Assembly: GCF_964291045.1 (NCBI RefSeq)
Contig: NZ_OZ197277.1
Coordinates: 1,426,001-1,490,000 of the forward strand
Direction of reading: 5' to 3'
DNA: 64,000 nt
From: PALSA-1444 sp964291045
Lineage (GTDB): Bacteria > Chlamydiota > Chlamydiia > Chlamydiales > Rhabdochlamydiaceae
The notes beneath the pieces were generated by a model. The model had not been told where the DNA came from and did not search any database. It worked only from the letters and a program-made list of their open reading frames with translations. How positions within the stretch are numbered: position 1 is the stretch's first letter; each line of letters starts with the position of its first letter. This document shows, piece after piece, positions 52,979-61,948 of this stretch. The translations under genes and the position numbers were made by a program.

Positions 52979-54199
52979 TTAATAGAGAAGATACTTTTCC
53001 CTTTTCTGCATAAACGCTTTTCTCTCTGCAGCATCAATAGCTACCATTTTCCATCCTGGATACGGCTCTTTGATTAAAATATCCCATATCTTTGGCGTTC
53101 CGTTAATGAGGTGAAACATCGCCTTTTTAGCCTCAGGAAGCTTCTGAAGACGCATATTCACCTCTTGAGGGTATAAAGACTTCAGCAGGCCTAAAATGAG
53201 ATACCCTGTCGTAATAGGCCTATATCTTGTCGGATCTGTAATCACAATACGGATCCCTTGACACTCTTCATTCCGGTACCTTCCAAAAAAAGGCTTAAAA
53301 TGAAACGGGGCAAATTTCACTCCAGGAAGATGCTGCGCGTTGAGCGCTTCTGAGAACTTATCCCCGTCGATCCAAGGGGCACCAACCAGTTTAAAAGGGA
53401 GCGTATAGCCAACTCCAATATTAACAAGCTCTAAATCACCTAAAATACCCGTTGTTGCGTAATAGAAGGGAGTGTCTTTTTCAGGAATTTGCGGGCTAGT
53501 TGGCGTCCAAATGAGCCCTGTCTCTTGAAAGCTCATCTCTCTTTTCCACCCTTTCATGGGTATCACTTTTAACGCGCACCCAATACGGTATTCCCCATTA
53601 AAAAATAATCCTAACTCTCCCACTGTCATACCGTGGCAATACGGTGTGTTAATGTATCCCACAAAAGATCGTTGTTTCTGTTCTAAAAGAGGACCGTCCA
53701 CAACGCCTCCTCCCATGGGATTGGGACGATCTAAGATGATCACTTCGATCCCTCTTTTTGCCGACTCTTCCATGACATAGTAAAGTGTTGTCGTATAGGT
53801 ATAAGATCTTGATCCAATATCTTGAATATCATAGATGATGGTATCGATGGATTTAAGCATCTCTTCTGAGGGTCTTCTAAATTTCCCATGTAAACTGTAA
53901 CACGGTATTTTTTTGAGCTTCCCATGCATCACAAGCTCTCCTGCCCGGCTAGTGCCTGTGAGTCCATGCTCTGGGCTAAAAATCGCTGTAATGGTGTAAT
54001 TTCCTTCATGACTCATTAAATGATTAATCGTTGGCTCTAACGTGTGATCAAGCCCTGTATGGTTGGTAATGAGCGCAATTTTTTTCCCTTTGATCTGTTT
54101 TAAAAGATCGGGATTAAAAAATTGATCCGATCCAAGCTTCACTGGGGCACCGCTCAAAAACGAGGTCAATAACATCAAAGTCAAGAAAATTTTTTTCAT
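52979..54199 (-). CDS. NamZ-like exo-beta-N-acetylmuramidase (DUF1343)
   Basis: The 406-residue protein has a signal peptide (MKKIFLTLMLLTSFLSGAP) and the DUF1343/YbbC pattern: IALITNHTGLD, FSPEHGLTG, IIYDIQDIGSRSYTY and ILDRPNPMGG, then NTPYCHGMTVGE. Family members such as NamZ of Bacillus release terminal MurNAc from cell-wall fragments. The signal peptide places it in the periplasm. The start overlaps the stop of the M19 peptidase gene (ATGA), so a joint role in breaking down or recycling the scarce chlamydial peptidoglycan is likely. Confidence 0.88.
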   Translation of the reverse strand: MKKIFLTLMLLTSFLSGAPVKLGSDQFFNPDLLKQIKGKKIALITNHTGLDHTLEPTINHLMSHEGNYTITAIFSPEHGLTGTSRAGELVMHGKLKKIPCYSLHGKFRRPSEEMLKSIDTIIYDIQDIGSRSYTYTTTLYYVMEESAKRGIEVIILDRPNPMGGGVVDGPLLEQKQRSFVGYINTPYCHGMTVGELGLFFNGEYRIGCALKVIPMKGWKREMSFQETGLIWTPTSPQIPEKDTPFYYATTGILGDLELVNIGVGYTLPFKLVGAPWIDGDKFSEALNAQHLPGVKFAPFHFKPFFGRYRNEECQGIRIVITDPTRYRPITTGYLILGLLKSLYPQEVNMRLQKLPEAKKAMFHLINGTPKIWDILIKEPYPGWKMVAIDAAERKAFMQKREKYLLY

Positions 54200-55125
54200 G
54201 GATTCCTTAAGAAATGCGTAAGCGTCATATAAAGCATTTGATCAATAAAGGGGGCATTAAAATAACTCTCTAAAAGCTCTCTTAGCTTAGGGTAGCAAGC
54301 AGCTGTTTGAAACCCTTCAAAAAAGAACGGCTTTAAGTGCTCTCTTGTTTTTGCAACATCGATTTCTGCAAAAAAATCTGCCCCTAAACATAGGGCCCTG
54401 TCAACGCCTAGCTTTTTGGCATGGTGAATATGATCGATGAAAGTAAAAAGTGAGTGAGGGTTTACAAAATGCGTAATGAGGTTAAGTCCAATGATCCCTT
54501 GTTGATCCATAATTCCCTCTGCAATCTGATCAGAAATATTTCTCACATGAGGATGCACTTCTCTAAAATTACTGTGACTTGCAATAACGCGGTAGGGATA
54601 ACCCCTCACTTCTCTTAAAATATCCATAGCTAGCTGATCTGAGGCGTGGCTTAAATCAATAGGAATATTTTGCTCACACATCCACTCAAGAAGCTTTAGG
54701 CCGTCCGGTTTTAGGCCAGAGTCTGTATACACTCCCCCTCCAAACCTGTTTTCCTCGTTCCATGTGAAGCTGATATACGCTAAGGGGTGCTTTTGATGCC
54801 AAGCGCTTAAGCGTTTAAGAGCAAACTCTAAAGGCTCTTTTTCATCACAAAAAGAAGAGGCATTTTCTATCCCTAAGTAAGGGGTTAAGGGGCCAGCAAT
54901 CCCTGTTTCAATGTGAGCATACAGTTTAGAGTAGAGACTAAATTGCAGAGCTCCCTCTTTAAGAGATTCAGGCCCTGTTGCGGTATAAATGGGAAATACT
55001 TGGGTGTGAACGCCTCCATCTTTGAGCTGCATCAAAGAGCTCTTCGATTCTGGATCATTCACATCTCTTGTTAAATCCCCTGCTAAATAAGAAAGTAAAT
55101 CACAGTGGCAGTCAGCAACTTTCAT
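54196..55125 (-). CDS. Membrane dipeptidase-type peptidase M19
   Basis: I place the start at the ATG at 55125; an upstream TTG (55161) would add 12 residues. The 309-residue protein has the M19 (renal dipeptidase) motifs: VADCHCDLLSYL with metal ligands HxD, ENRFGGG, IDLSHAS and VIASHSNFR. M19 enzymes cleave dipeptides, including D-amino-acid ones, with two zinc ions. No signal peptide is seen, so it may be cytoplasmic. A perfect 11-bp inverted repeat covers the start codon (see separate entry). It is cotranscribed with namZ (4-base overlap). Confidence 0.87.
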   Translation of the reverse strand: MKVADCHCDLLSYLAGDLTRDVNDPESKSSLMQLKDGGVHTQVFPIYTATGPESLKEGALQFSLYSKLYAHIETGIAGPLTPYLGIENASSFCDEKEPLEFALKRLSAWHQKHPLAYISFTWNEENRFGGGVYTDSGLKPDGLKLLEWMCEQNIPIDLSHASDQLAMDILREVRGYPYRVIASHSNFREVHPHVRNISDQIAEGIMDQQGIIGLNLITHFVNPHSLFTFIDHIHHAKKLGVDRALCLGADFFAEIDVAKTREHLKPFFFEGFQTAACYPKLRELLESYFNAPFIDQMLYMTLTHFLRNP

Positions 55126-55143
55126 ACTAGCGTAGTATGAAAG
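55119..55143. repeat. Perfect inverted repeat over the M19 start codon
   Basis: CTTTCATACTA and TAGTATGAAAG form an 11-bp stem with a 3-base loop. The ATG of the M19 gene (55123-55125) lies inside it. It may be an mRNA hairpin limiting translation, or a protein-binding operator. Confidence 0.8.
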
Positions 55144-55175
55144 CTTTGGGAATAAAATCAAAGGATCTTTCTTTT

Positions 55176-58166
55176 TTAAAATCCATCATCTATGAGATAC
55201 ATCTCATGATAAAGTAGGAGTAGTTGCCACTGGATCAATTCGAAGGGTTTCTTTCGTAAAAGATCTTGGGGATAGAGCACCCTTTGTAAGCTATTTTCAC
55301 ACTGCATCACCATTTCAATATAAGAGATAGGATCACCTTGTTTACGGATTGGGGAAGGGGTGAAGTGATCCCAAGAGCACGATAAGGTCACCCTACCCTC
55401 TTCTTGAATGATCCAGCTCTTTTGAGAAGGCTCTTCCTCTTCTTTAAATTCTCTAAAGAAATAGTCTCCTACAGCTTTAACCATCTCTTGCCATACAGAA
55501 GGCAAGGGATTATCTTGTAAATTGATGATAGGCGGGTGAAGAGCGGGAATAGCTTGGTGAAAATAGGGATTGAGCTGAAATAAAGCAGATCTTAGCTTTT
55601 TTTTAAGCTGAGATACGGCGCGTTTAAAGGGAAGATAATGAGGTGAGTTTAAAATCTCTTCTTTAAGAGGCGCCCCTTCCATTTCAGATCCTTTAACAAG
55701 TGCGATATCTTGTAGAAGAGAAAAAAGAGTAGGCTCTTCTTGAAATGCTCTCCAGCTAAGAGGAAGCCTCTCTTCAATGATAGGGGCTATCCCTGTTTTA
55801 AAATCCAAAAAAGAGAGCCTAAAAAGAGGAGGATCTTCTTCATTAAGAGGCACTTTCCACTCCCTATGAATCCCTCTCCAATCTGGCCTTGGATCAAGAA
55901 GAGGGTAAAAGGCGGCATTGATCACCTCTTTTTTATCCTCTTCTCCAATGATAAAAGGTGTATTTAAGGGAGCTAATTGTGAGAAAAACTCTGCAAACCA
56001 TAAGTGCCCGCCCATGGGGAAAATAGAATAGGTAAGAAGCGTCATCACCTCTGCAAATAAGGTATAGGCTGCAAAATCCAGCCCTGAAGAAATAAGAGAC
56101 TCCCATTCTGGTAGCATCTTATTTAAGCTTGTTTGTTTTAAGGAAGAGAAGAACTCTCTTCTTGTACTCTTATTATTTTTTTGAGAGGGGGGCGTCTCAA
56201 TTAACCGTCCTAAATTTGTATATAAAGATTCAAGTTTATCTTGATGAAGACTCTCTTCATTCATCATCGATCCAATATCATGACAAGACTCTGTAAACTC
56301 TCCTATAATGGGAGTTACATGATTTAAGTCAGGACAAAAGGCTAGCCACACATATCTGTTAATAGGACTCAGCTTCTCCCCAATCATCATCTCAATCTGC
56401 TCTAAACAATTAAGCTGCAAATGGATTTCTTGAGGAGAGAGCTTGATTAAATGGAAAAAGAGACATTTGAGAAACTCCCCCCCCATCATAGACTCGCTAG
56501 ATAAGAGGCTAAGCGCTCTTTCTACTTCAAAAATGAGGCGTTGTCTCTCTTCTTTTCTGAGTTGTAAAAGACGGTAAGCGACCGTTATTTTTTCATTGAA
56601 AGAGAGAGGGAAATAGCTCTTTGTTTGCTGAAAAAAATATCCAGGCTCTTCAGGGCTTTCTAAAAGGGAAATGAGCCCTTGAAAATGGATGGGCTGCTGC
56701 AAAGAGGGGCTAGGTCCTAAATCAGCAAATAGCTCTTTAAGCCAGAGGATCTTTTGCAAAGTGCCTCTTACTTTAAAGGGAAGCTTCCATAACAAGCTTG
56801 GCACTTCGGCATCCTCTAAGAGGAAGGCTTTGATCCAACTGTCTAGCTGCATGATGGATTCAAAACCCTCTTTTAAAGAGCCCCTTGTCTCCATCTGCAA
56901 AATATCAATGAGAAAAGAGGGCGTAGGATAAAATAAACGGCACACTTTTTCTGCATAGTTCATATGTTGAATGAGTAGGGTAAAATCCTCTGTGTAAACA
57001 GCTAACTGAAAAACAAAAAAGCACTCTTCTACCGTAAGACCGCGTCTTACCTCCCACTCTTTAACAATATCAAACGCAAATCTCATTTGCCCAGGGCTAC
57101 ACCGATCCCATTGAAGCCCTCTTAACTGCATGTCACTTAAGTAAATCCATCCTAACAGCTGGTCGTATTCAAAAGGAGTCCCCTCTTTGGCAAGATTATT
57201 GGTGAGTTTGTTTCTGAGCTGAATAAACATCTCTAAGCTCTTAGAAAGAGGATCTAGGCTCTCTTTCACAAGTTGATAAGCACTTAGAAGCGTTTTTTGA
57301 CGCAGCACTTCATCTACTTTAAAATCAGCTGTAAGCTTATTTTTCAGAGGTGAGGAAAACTGCACCTTCCAACTCTCACTTAAAGACCGAAGAGTGAGCT
57401 CTACCACAAGATCCTGTAAAGAGAGCCTCATAAAAAACGGCTTTTCTTTTTCAATCTTACGGCTTAGATCCTCTTGTAAAGCGGCATCATTTTGATGAAT
57501 GAGAAGCGGTTTAAGAGGGAGGTGACGGTCTAAAAGGTCTTGGTAAGATCCCCCCTTTAAAGATAGCCAGAGTCTTACCATTTGATACCAGTTATAATAC
57601 TTTTTATCCCAAATCAAAGACGCCTTAGAAAAAAGATACGGCTCTAAGAGCTCTTTTTCTGAAGGTGTGAGGAGAGAAAAATCATAAGGTCCTCCTTGAC
57701 ACTTAGTTAAAAGAAGACTTTGAGAGAGCCTATCTTGCTCTTGAATATGCTGAAAGACAGCAGTGTCTTCTTGAGTAGAGCCTTGAATCGAGGCTAAATA
57801 CCCCAGTGGAAGAGGAAGATGTGCTAAGCTAGAGAGCCTTACCTGCCGAATTTGCCCAATATCATCACCTCCATAGTAAGAGGCTTGTGAGAGTGTATGT
57901 TTGATCCAGTGATCAAATTGCAATCTCTCACACGCTACATACACCTCTAGCGTCTCTTTCTGTATGAGGGACACTTTTTTCTTAAGCTCTCTTAGGGAGC
58001 TAAGCTCTAGTGATTCGGCATAAAAAAACCCAAATGCATGAATCCAAAATTTTGCTACTTCCCCAATTTTCTGTTTAAAATCCGGGTGCGTGCAAAGCTT
58101 ATCAATTGGCGATTTAGGATAAAGCGCTAAATAGTTTCGAACGAGCCTCTGAGAGCTAACTGTCAT
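55176..58166 (-). CDS. Large hypothetical protein (996 residues)
   Basis: I do not recognise this protein. It is mostly helical, rich in Leu, Glu, Gln and Ser, with no signal peptide, membrane segment, P-loop or catalytic motif I can see. Its end has WQLLLLYHEMYLIDDGF. The codon use resembles that of its neighbours, so recent transfer is not suggested. Its start overlaps the stop of the membrane gene upstream (ATGA) and the M19 gene follows within 50 bases, so four genes may form an operon. A large scaffold or secreted effector is possible, without direct evidence. Confidence 0.8.
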   Translation of the reverse strand: MTVSSQRLVRNYLALYPKSPIDKLCTHPDFKQKIGEVAKFWIHAFGFFYAESLELSSLRELKKKVSLIQKETLEVYVACERLQFDHWIKHTLSQASYYGGDDIGQIRQVRLSSLAHLPLPLGYLASIQGSTQEDTAVFQHIQEQDRLSQSLLLTKCQGGPYDFSLLTPSEKELLEPYLFSKASLIWDKKYYNWYQMVRLWLSLKGGSYQDLLDRHLPLKPLLIHQNDAALQEDLSRKIEKEKPFFMRLSLQDLVVELTLRSLSESWKVQFSSPLKNKLTADFKVDEVLRQKTLLSAYQLVKESLDPLSKSLEMFIQLRNKLTNNLAKEGTPFEYDQLLGWIYLSDMQLRGLQWDRCSPGQMRFAFDIVKEWEVRRGLTVEECFFVFQLAVYTEDFTLLIQHMNYAEKVCRLFYPTPSFLIDILQMETRGSLKEGFESIMQLDSWIKAFLLEDAEVPSLLWKLPFKVRGTLQKILWLKELFADLGPSPSLQQPIHFQGLISLLESPEEPGYFFQQTKSYFPLSFNEKITVAYRLLQLRKEERQRLIFEVERALSLLSSESMMGGEFLKCLFFHLIKLSPQEIHLQLNCLEQIEMMIGEKLSPINRYVWLAFCPDLNHVTPIIGEFTESCHDIGSMMNEESLHQDKLESLYTNLGRLIETPPSQKNNKSTRREFFSSLKQTSLNKMLPEWESLISSGLDFAAYTLFAEVMTLLTYSIFPMGGHLWFAEFFSQLAPLNTPFIIGEEDKKEVINAAFYPLLDPRPDWRGIHREWKVPLNEEDPPLFRLSFLDFKTGIAPIIEERLPLSWRAFQEEPTLFSLLQDIALVKGSEMEGAPLKEEILNSPHYLPFKRAVSQLKKKLRSALFQLNPYFHQAIPALHPPIINLQDNPLPSVWQEMVKAVGDYFFREFKEEEEPSQKSWIIQEEGRVTLSCSWDHFTPSPIRKQGDPISYIEMVMQCENSLQRVLYPQDLLRKKPFELIQWQLLLLYHEMYLIDDGF

Positions 58167-59512
58167 GCCTCACCTTTTGCAACTGCGACAAAGAGATTAC
58201 CAAATAAGCTGTCGACTATGGGAGAGATTTTAGGATCAATGAGTGCTCTATCAATTCCAAAAGATGAGCCCAAAGATCCCCAGCCAATTGCTGCCATCAC
58301 AAGCGAGGGCACTTCCATACTAGCTAAGGCAACATCATTAATTTGAAGCTGCTCCCACACATAGGAAAATGGGAGAATCCACACTACAGGGTGCTCTTTG
58401 GTATAAAAATCTAAAGAATTTTTCCATTTAGATTCGGTATGCTGCACTTTATTTAAGAGAAATCTTAAAGCATATCCGATAGTAACTCCCCCTCCCATGG
58501 AAGAGATCGCAATCCTATCAAAAAGATCTTTATCATCAATGATAATGGCAGTCACCCAGCCGGCAACAGCTAACCCAAGTACCACATCTACAACCCTGTC
58601 TACTTTATAAAAGGTCGGATTTAACTCTTCTTTTTGCGTGCCCTCTACCATAAACCGCTCTTTAGCCGTCATTTTGGTAAACCCGATGAGGCTCCCAATG
58701 GCGCAATAAGAGGCGGGGTGATTTAAAGAGATCATCATACCCCATCCATGGTTCCCAAACGTATCAATCACCCTTTCTGCGATATTTAAAACCCTTAAAG
58801 AGAGAGGGGTTTTCCCTTCAAAAATTTCCTCTTGATTTTGTTTTCGAATGCGGTGCTTGAGATGAGAGAGCCCAACTTCTGCAGTTACGCCTGCTAAATG
58901 ACCAATCAAAAATATCCCGAGATTATAAAGGGTATTTAAATAGTCATATCCCCCGTGAGAAAGCCCCATCATAGCGCCTCCAAGAGCTCCTTTTCCCACC
59001 TGGTAAGAGATGAAGGCAAGTTTAGAATCTGGCTCTAAGAGCATCTCTTTTTGATACTTTGTGGAAAGAAGAGGGGCTTCACTTGCTCTATCTCCTAACT
59101 TCCTTGAGATGATGGCAGCTAATTTTAAAGAAATCCACCCTCCTCCAAGCGTTGTAATTAAATACAAAATCGCCTCTCTTTCCACACTTCCTACAGGAAG
59201 ATTGAGATACACCTGCGTCAAAGTAAAGTAAAGAGCAAAGGCGTTTTTCATTTCAATGTGATGAAGTACCCTGAGCGCTTTAGTAGAGAGCGTCACTTCT
59301 AAGCCCGTTTGTAAAGAGGCCCCAATGCCAACTGAACTGAGTGTTGCAACCACAGGATGGCGCCTGCCCAATGCTTGAAAAATGCCGCAAGCGATAAAAG
59401 ATACAGCCGAAATAATCGATCCTGCTAACCGTTTAGGCTCCCGGTACCATCTTCTACTTCTTGCCGTCTCTTCTGTTCCTATAAATGACAGTTCATTGAT
59501 TGAAAGCGACAT
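58163..59512 (-). CDS. Hypothetical multi-pass membrane protein
   Basis: The 449-residue protein has several hydrophobic, glycine-rich segments (for example SIISAVSFIACGIFQALG, VGKGALGGAMMGLSHGG, VVDVVLGLAVAGWVTAIII, VTIGYALRFLL), suggesting an integral membrane protein with perhaps 8-10 short helices. I do not recognise a family. It begins MSLSINELSF with no cleavable signal. It is first in the minus-strand operon that continues into the 996-residue gene by a 4-base overlap. Confidence 0.78.
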   Translation of the reverse strand: MSLSINELSFIGTEETARSRRWYREPKRLAGSIISAVSFIACGIFQALGRRHPVVATLSSVGIGASLQTGLEVTLSTKALRVLHHIEMKNAFALYFTLTQVYLNLPVGSVEREAILYLITTLGGGWISLKLAAIISRKLGDRASEAPLLSTKYQKEMLLEPDSKLAFISYQVGKGALGGAMMGLSHGGYDYLNTLYNLGIFLIGHLAGVTAEVGLSHLKHRIRKQNQEEIFEGKTPLSLRVLNIAERVIDTFGNHGWGMMISLNHPASYCAIGSLIGFTKMTAKERFMVEGTQKEELNPTFYKVDRVVDVVLGLAVAGWVTAIIIDDKDLFDRIAISSMGGGVTIGYALRFLLNKVQHTESKWKNSLDFYTKEHPVVWILPFSYVWEQLQINDVALASMEVPSLVMAAIGWGSLGSSFGIDRALIDPKISPIVDSLFGNLFVAVAKGEA

Positions 59513-59697
59513 AACTTTATCCTTTTTTAAGTTGGAGGGTATAATCAGGAAGAGATCTCAAATACCTTTTTCTCTCCTGACCCCTCTAAAAAATAAAATC
59601 TACAATTTTTCTTCTAAAAAAATCAAATATAATCTATCCGTTATCAAATAAGGGGAGTGAAAGGTTTTTTCCTCTCTCATCAACATAGGGGTTTTTT

Positions 59698-59874
59698 ATG
59701 AAACATATACGATCTAAAACACACACACGCTCTTTTTTATCCACATATTCTTGGCTAGGTTTAAGTCTCTTGTGTCTCATTCTTTCTAGCTGTAGCCAAG
59801 ATAAACCCAAAGATGATATTCATTTTGGACCAACGCCTTGTGATCAAGTCCATGAAAAGACATTTTCGGATTAA
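59698..59874 (+). CDS. Tiny lipoprotein (58 residues)
   Basis: An ATG at 59698 with AGGGG six bases upstream opens a 58-residue frame. After a basic start there is a hydrophobic stretch (WLGLSLLCLILSSC) ending in a lipobox with C32, then only 26 hydrophilic residues. The layout is that of a small lipoprotein such as an entericidin-like or lysis-type peptide; no family is recognised. Too short for most gene callers. It lies between the divergent membrane gene and bioY. Confidence 0.65.
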   Translation: MKHIRSKTHTRSFLSTYSWLGLSLLCLILSSCSQDKPKDDIHFGPTPCDQVHEKTFSD

Positions 59875-60024
59875 AGAGAGTAGTCTTTAAATAAAGCCGT
59901 CCTTGAAAACCTTGCTAGAAAAATGAAATAATGGGATCACTTGGGATAAAAAGTCTCTTATGTGAGACACTCTTTCTATTCTGATGATCCACATTTTTTC
60001 ATTTTACTAACAAAGGCTTTTTTT

Positions 60025-60603
60025 ATGACGCTCTCTACCGCAGTCAAAGATGTCAGCTTCAAAAGAAGCTTCTTAAATAGAATACATTTCGTACCTTGGA
60101 CCTCTTTTTTTGCCATCATGTATGCAGCGCTTTTTATCGCGCTTGCCTCTCAAGTGAAAATCAAACTCCCCTTCACCCCGGTCCTTTTGACAGGACAAAC
60201 CTTTGCTGTGATGCTAGCTGGGGCACTACTGGGAAGTAGAAGAGGCGCTCTTGCAGCGGTTGTGTATTTGGCACAAGGTGCTTTAGGGATGCCTGTATGG
60301 GCAAACGGAGCCTCTAGTATGAGTTATCTCATGACACCAGTTGGAGGGTACTATTTTGCCTTTATTCTTCAGGCTTATATGACAGGGATCATTGCAAAGA
60401 GCACTTCAACATCTAGCGTGTATACATTCTTGATGTTACTTGTGACCTGTTCAGTTCATTTAAGTTTGGGAAGTGTGTGGCTTGGCATGGGACTTGGAAT
60501 GGATTTTGGATGGGGAAAAGCGTTAGTAGCGGGATTTGTCCCTTTTATTCCAGGGGAAATTGTGAAATGCCTCATGATCACCTGGTATCTTAAAAAAGCG
60601 TAA
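60025..60603 (+). CDS. bioY: Biotin transporter BioY
   Basis: I use the ATG at 60025 (AAAGG upstream); a GTG at 59962 would add 21 residues. The 192-residue protein has six hydrophobic segments and the BioY motifs PFTPVLLTGQTFAVMLAGALLG and YLMTPVGGYYFAF. BioY is the substrate-binding component of an ECF biotin transporter. No bioM/bioN is nearby, so it either works alone or uses a distant energising module. Biotin uptake from the host fits an intracellular life. Confidence 0.93.
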   Translation: MTLSTAVKDVSFKRSFLNRIHFVPWTSFFAIMYAALFIALASQVKIKLPFTPVLLTGQTFAVMLAGALLGSRRGALAAVVYLAQGALGMPVWANGASSMSYLMTPVGGYYFAFILQAYMTGIIAKSTSTSSVYTFLMLLVTCSVHLSLGSVWLGMGLGMDFGWGKALVAGFVPFIPGEIVKCLMITWYLKKA

Positions 60604-60625
60604 CAGAGGCTTTTTTTCACTTGAT

Positions 60626-60659
60626 AATACCCGGCCTTTTTTCCTTAAGGCCGGGTATT
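60626..60659. terminator. Terminator after bioY
   Basis: A perfect 13-bp stem (AATACCCGGCCTT / AAGGCCGGGTATT) with an 8-base T-rich loop, between bioY and the convergent HTH gene; probably serves both strands. Confidence 0.88.
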
Positions 60660-60666
60660 TTGATGA

Positions 60667-60903
60667 TCATGTGTTTGTTATCTTTTGGATAGGGTCTTCT
60701 AACGCACGGTACTCTAAAAGATCTCCCGGCTGACAATCCAGGGCTTTACAAATTGCCTCTAAAGTGGAAAATCTTAAAGCTTTAGCCTTTCCTGTTTTTA
60801 AAATAGAAAGATTTTGTTCAGTAATGCCAATAGACTCTGCTAATTCTTTAGAACGCATTTTCTTTTTAGCCAAAACAATATCTAAATTCACTATAATTTG
60901 CAT
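60667..60903 (-). CDS. XRE-family HTH regulator (YozG-like)
   Basis: The 78-residue protein is a single Cro/C1-type helix-turn-helix domain (MRSKELAESIGITEQNLSIL then FSTLEAICKALDCQPGDLL). Small regulators of this kind are regularly paired with DUF2975 membrane proteins, and such a gene lies upstream on the same strand (61129-61737). Their roles in the pair are unclear. A terminator-like hairpin lies between them (61017-61038), so the HTH gene may have its own promoter. Confidence 0.9.
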   Translation of the reverse strand: MQIIVNLDIVLAKKKMRSKELAESIGITEQNLSILKTGKAKALRFSTLEAICKALDCQPGDLLEYRALEDPIQKITNT

Positions 60904-61016
60904 ATTTTTCCAAACTAGAATCTCTTATTGAACACAAAAGATTCTGCCTTCCACATGAATACCTTTCAATGCAAATGAATAGTTGTCGCCTCTCTTCTAG
61001 GAAAAATAAGAACAAA

Positions 61017-61038
61017 AAGAGGCCCTAAAGTGCCTCTT
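61017..61038 (-). terminator. Terminator after the DUF2975-like gene
   Basis: On the minus strand AAGAGGC pairs with GCCTCTT (8-base loop) and is followed by TTTGTTCTTATT, about 90 bases after the stop of the gene at 61129. Confidence 0.65.
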
Positions 61039-61128
61039 AAAACCGCTGGGTAAAAGCTCTAAGGCGCTTTTTGATCAGTGAAGTATTTAGAGATCAAAAG
61101 CTTTAGCTAATGGAACCTTTTGACCCCT

Positions 61129-61737
61129 TTAAATGGTGAATTGATGCTCTTCTTCAATCTCTTTCATTTGATTAAACACAGAGGCAAGAAGAAAAATCAT
61201 CCCGCAAAGAAATAACGTTTTTATCCCTACAAGGTCATGAAAAGCAATGATGATCTTTTGATCAGGAAGGGACCATAAGTATCCTCTCAGTAAGAGATAA
61301 AAAGGTTGGAAAAGCTGACTTAAAAGAAGAAAGCTCCCCATCATTTTTAAGGAAAGCACAGTCTCTTTTGTGAAAAACTTGAGTCCTTCAAATGATCTTA
61401 ACAGCCTTGATAAGGCAAATAACACCATCCAGAAAAAGGTGTTACGGATCAGCTCGATGAAAAGGGCGATCAATTTAATCAAAGGCGGAATGTATTCGAT
61501 TTGATCAAAAGGAAGACCTGAAAAATCGATATACCATCTGGGATCTTTAAATTCATGAAGCCACATCCCATCATAGATCCAGTAAATGATCGGCACGATG
61601 AAAAGAGAGGCCATCCCTAAATAACATGCCCATCTTAATAAACGACTAAAAAAACGAATCCGGTCCCCACTTTGCACGCTAACTTCCTCCAAAAAAATAC
61701 TCTTTTCTTCGTTTACTAACTTCTTTTCCCAAATCAT
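61129..61737 (-). CDS. DUF2975-like membrane protein
   Basis: The 202-residue protein has four hydrophobic segments (about residues 34-54, 83-106, 128-150 and 170-190), with FEGLKFFTKETVLSLKMMG between the second and third, the typical G-x-FF loop of DUF2975. The function of the family is unknown, but its members are usually encoded next to YozG-type HTH regulators, as here. The family call is moderate because only short motifs match. Confidence 0.68.
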   Translation of the reverse strand: MIWEKKLVNEEKSIFLEEVSVQSGDRIRFFSRLLRWACYLGMASLFIVPIIYWIYDGMWLHEFKDPRWYIDFSGLPFDQIEYIPPLIKLIALFIELIRNTFFWMVLFALSRLLRSFEGLKFFTKETVLSLKMMGSFLLLSQLFQPFYLLLRGYLWSLPDQKIIIAFHDLVGIKTLFLCGMIFLLASVFNQMKEIEEEHQFTI

Positions 61738-61896
61738 TATCGAAAAAGATTAATTTATTATCAATAATCAATCAATTTTTCTTTAAGGGAGGAATATAAG
61801 GGGAGGTTAACAACAGTCATGATTAAGGATACAAAGGTGCAAAATGAAGAGAAAAAAATGAGAATTTTTACAGAAAAAAAGATAAAACTAAAAAAA

Positions 61897-61929
61897 AGAA
61901 ACCTCACTTGGACTCCAAGTGAGGTTTCT
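61897..61929 (-). terminator. Strong terminator after the outer-membrane barrel gene
   Basis: A perfect 15-bp stem (AGAAACCTCACTTGG / CCAAGTGAGGTTTCT) with a 3-base loop; on the minus strand it is followed by a run of Ts (TTTTTTTAG). It lies about 20 bases after the stop. Confidence 0.92.
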
Positions 61930-61948
61930 AAAGAAAAGCACTTAGTGC

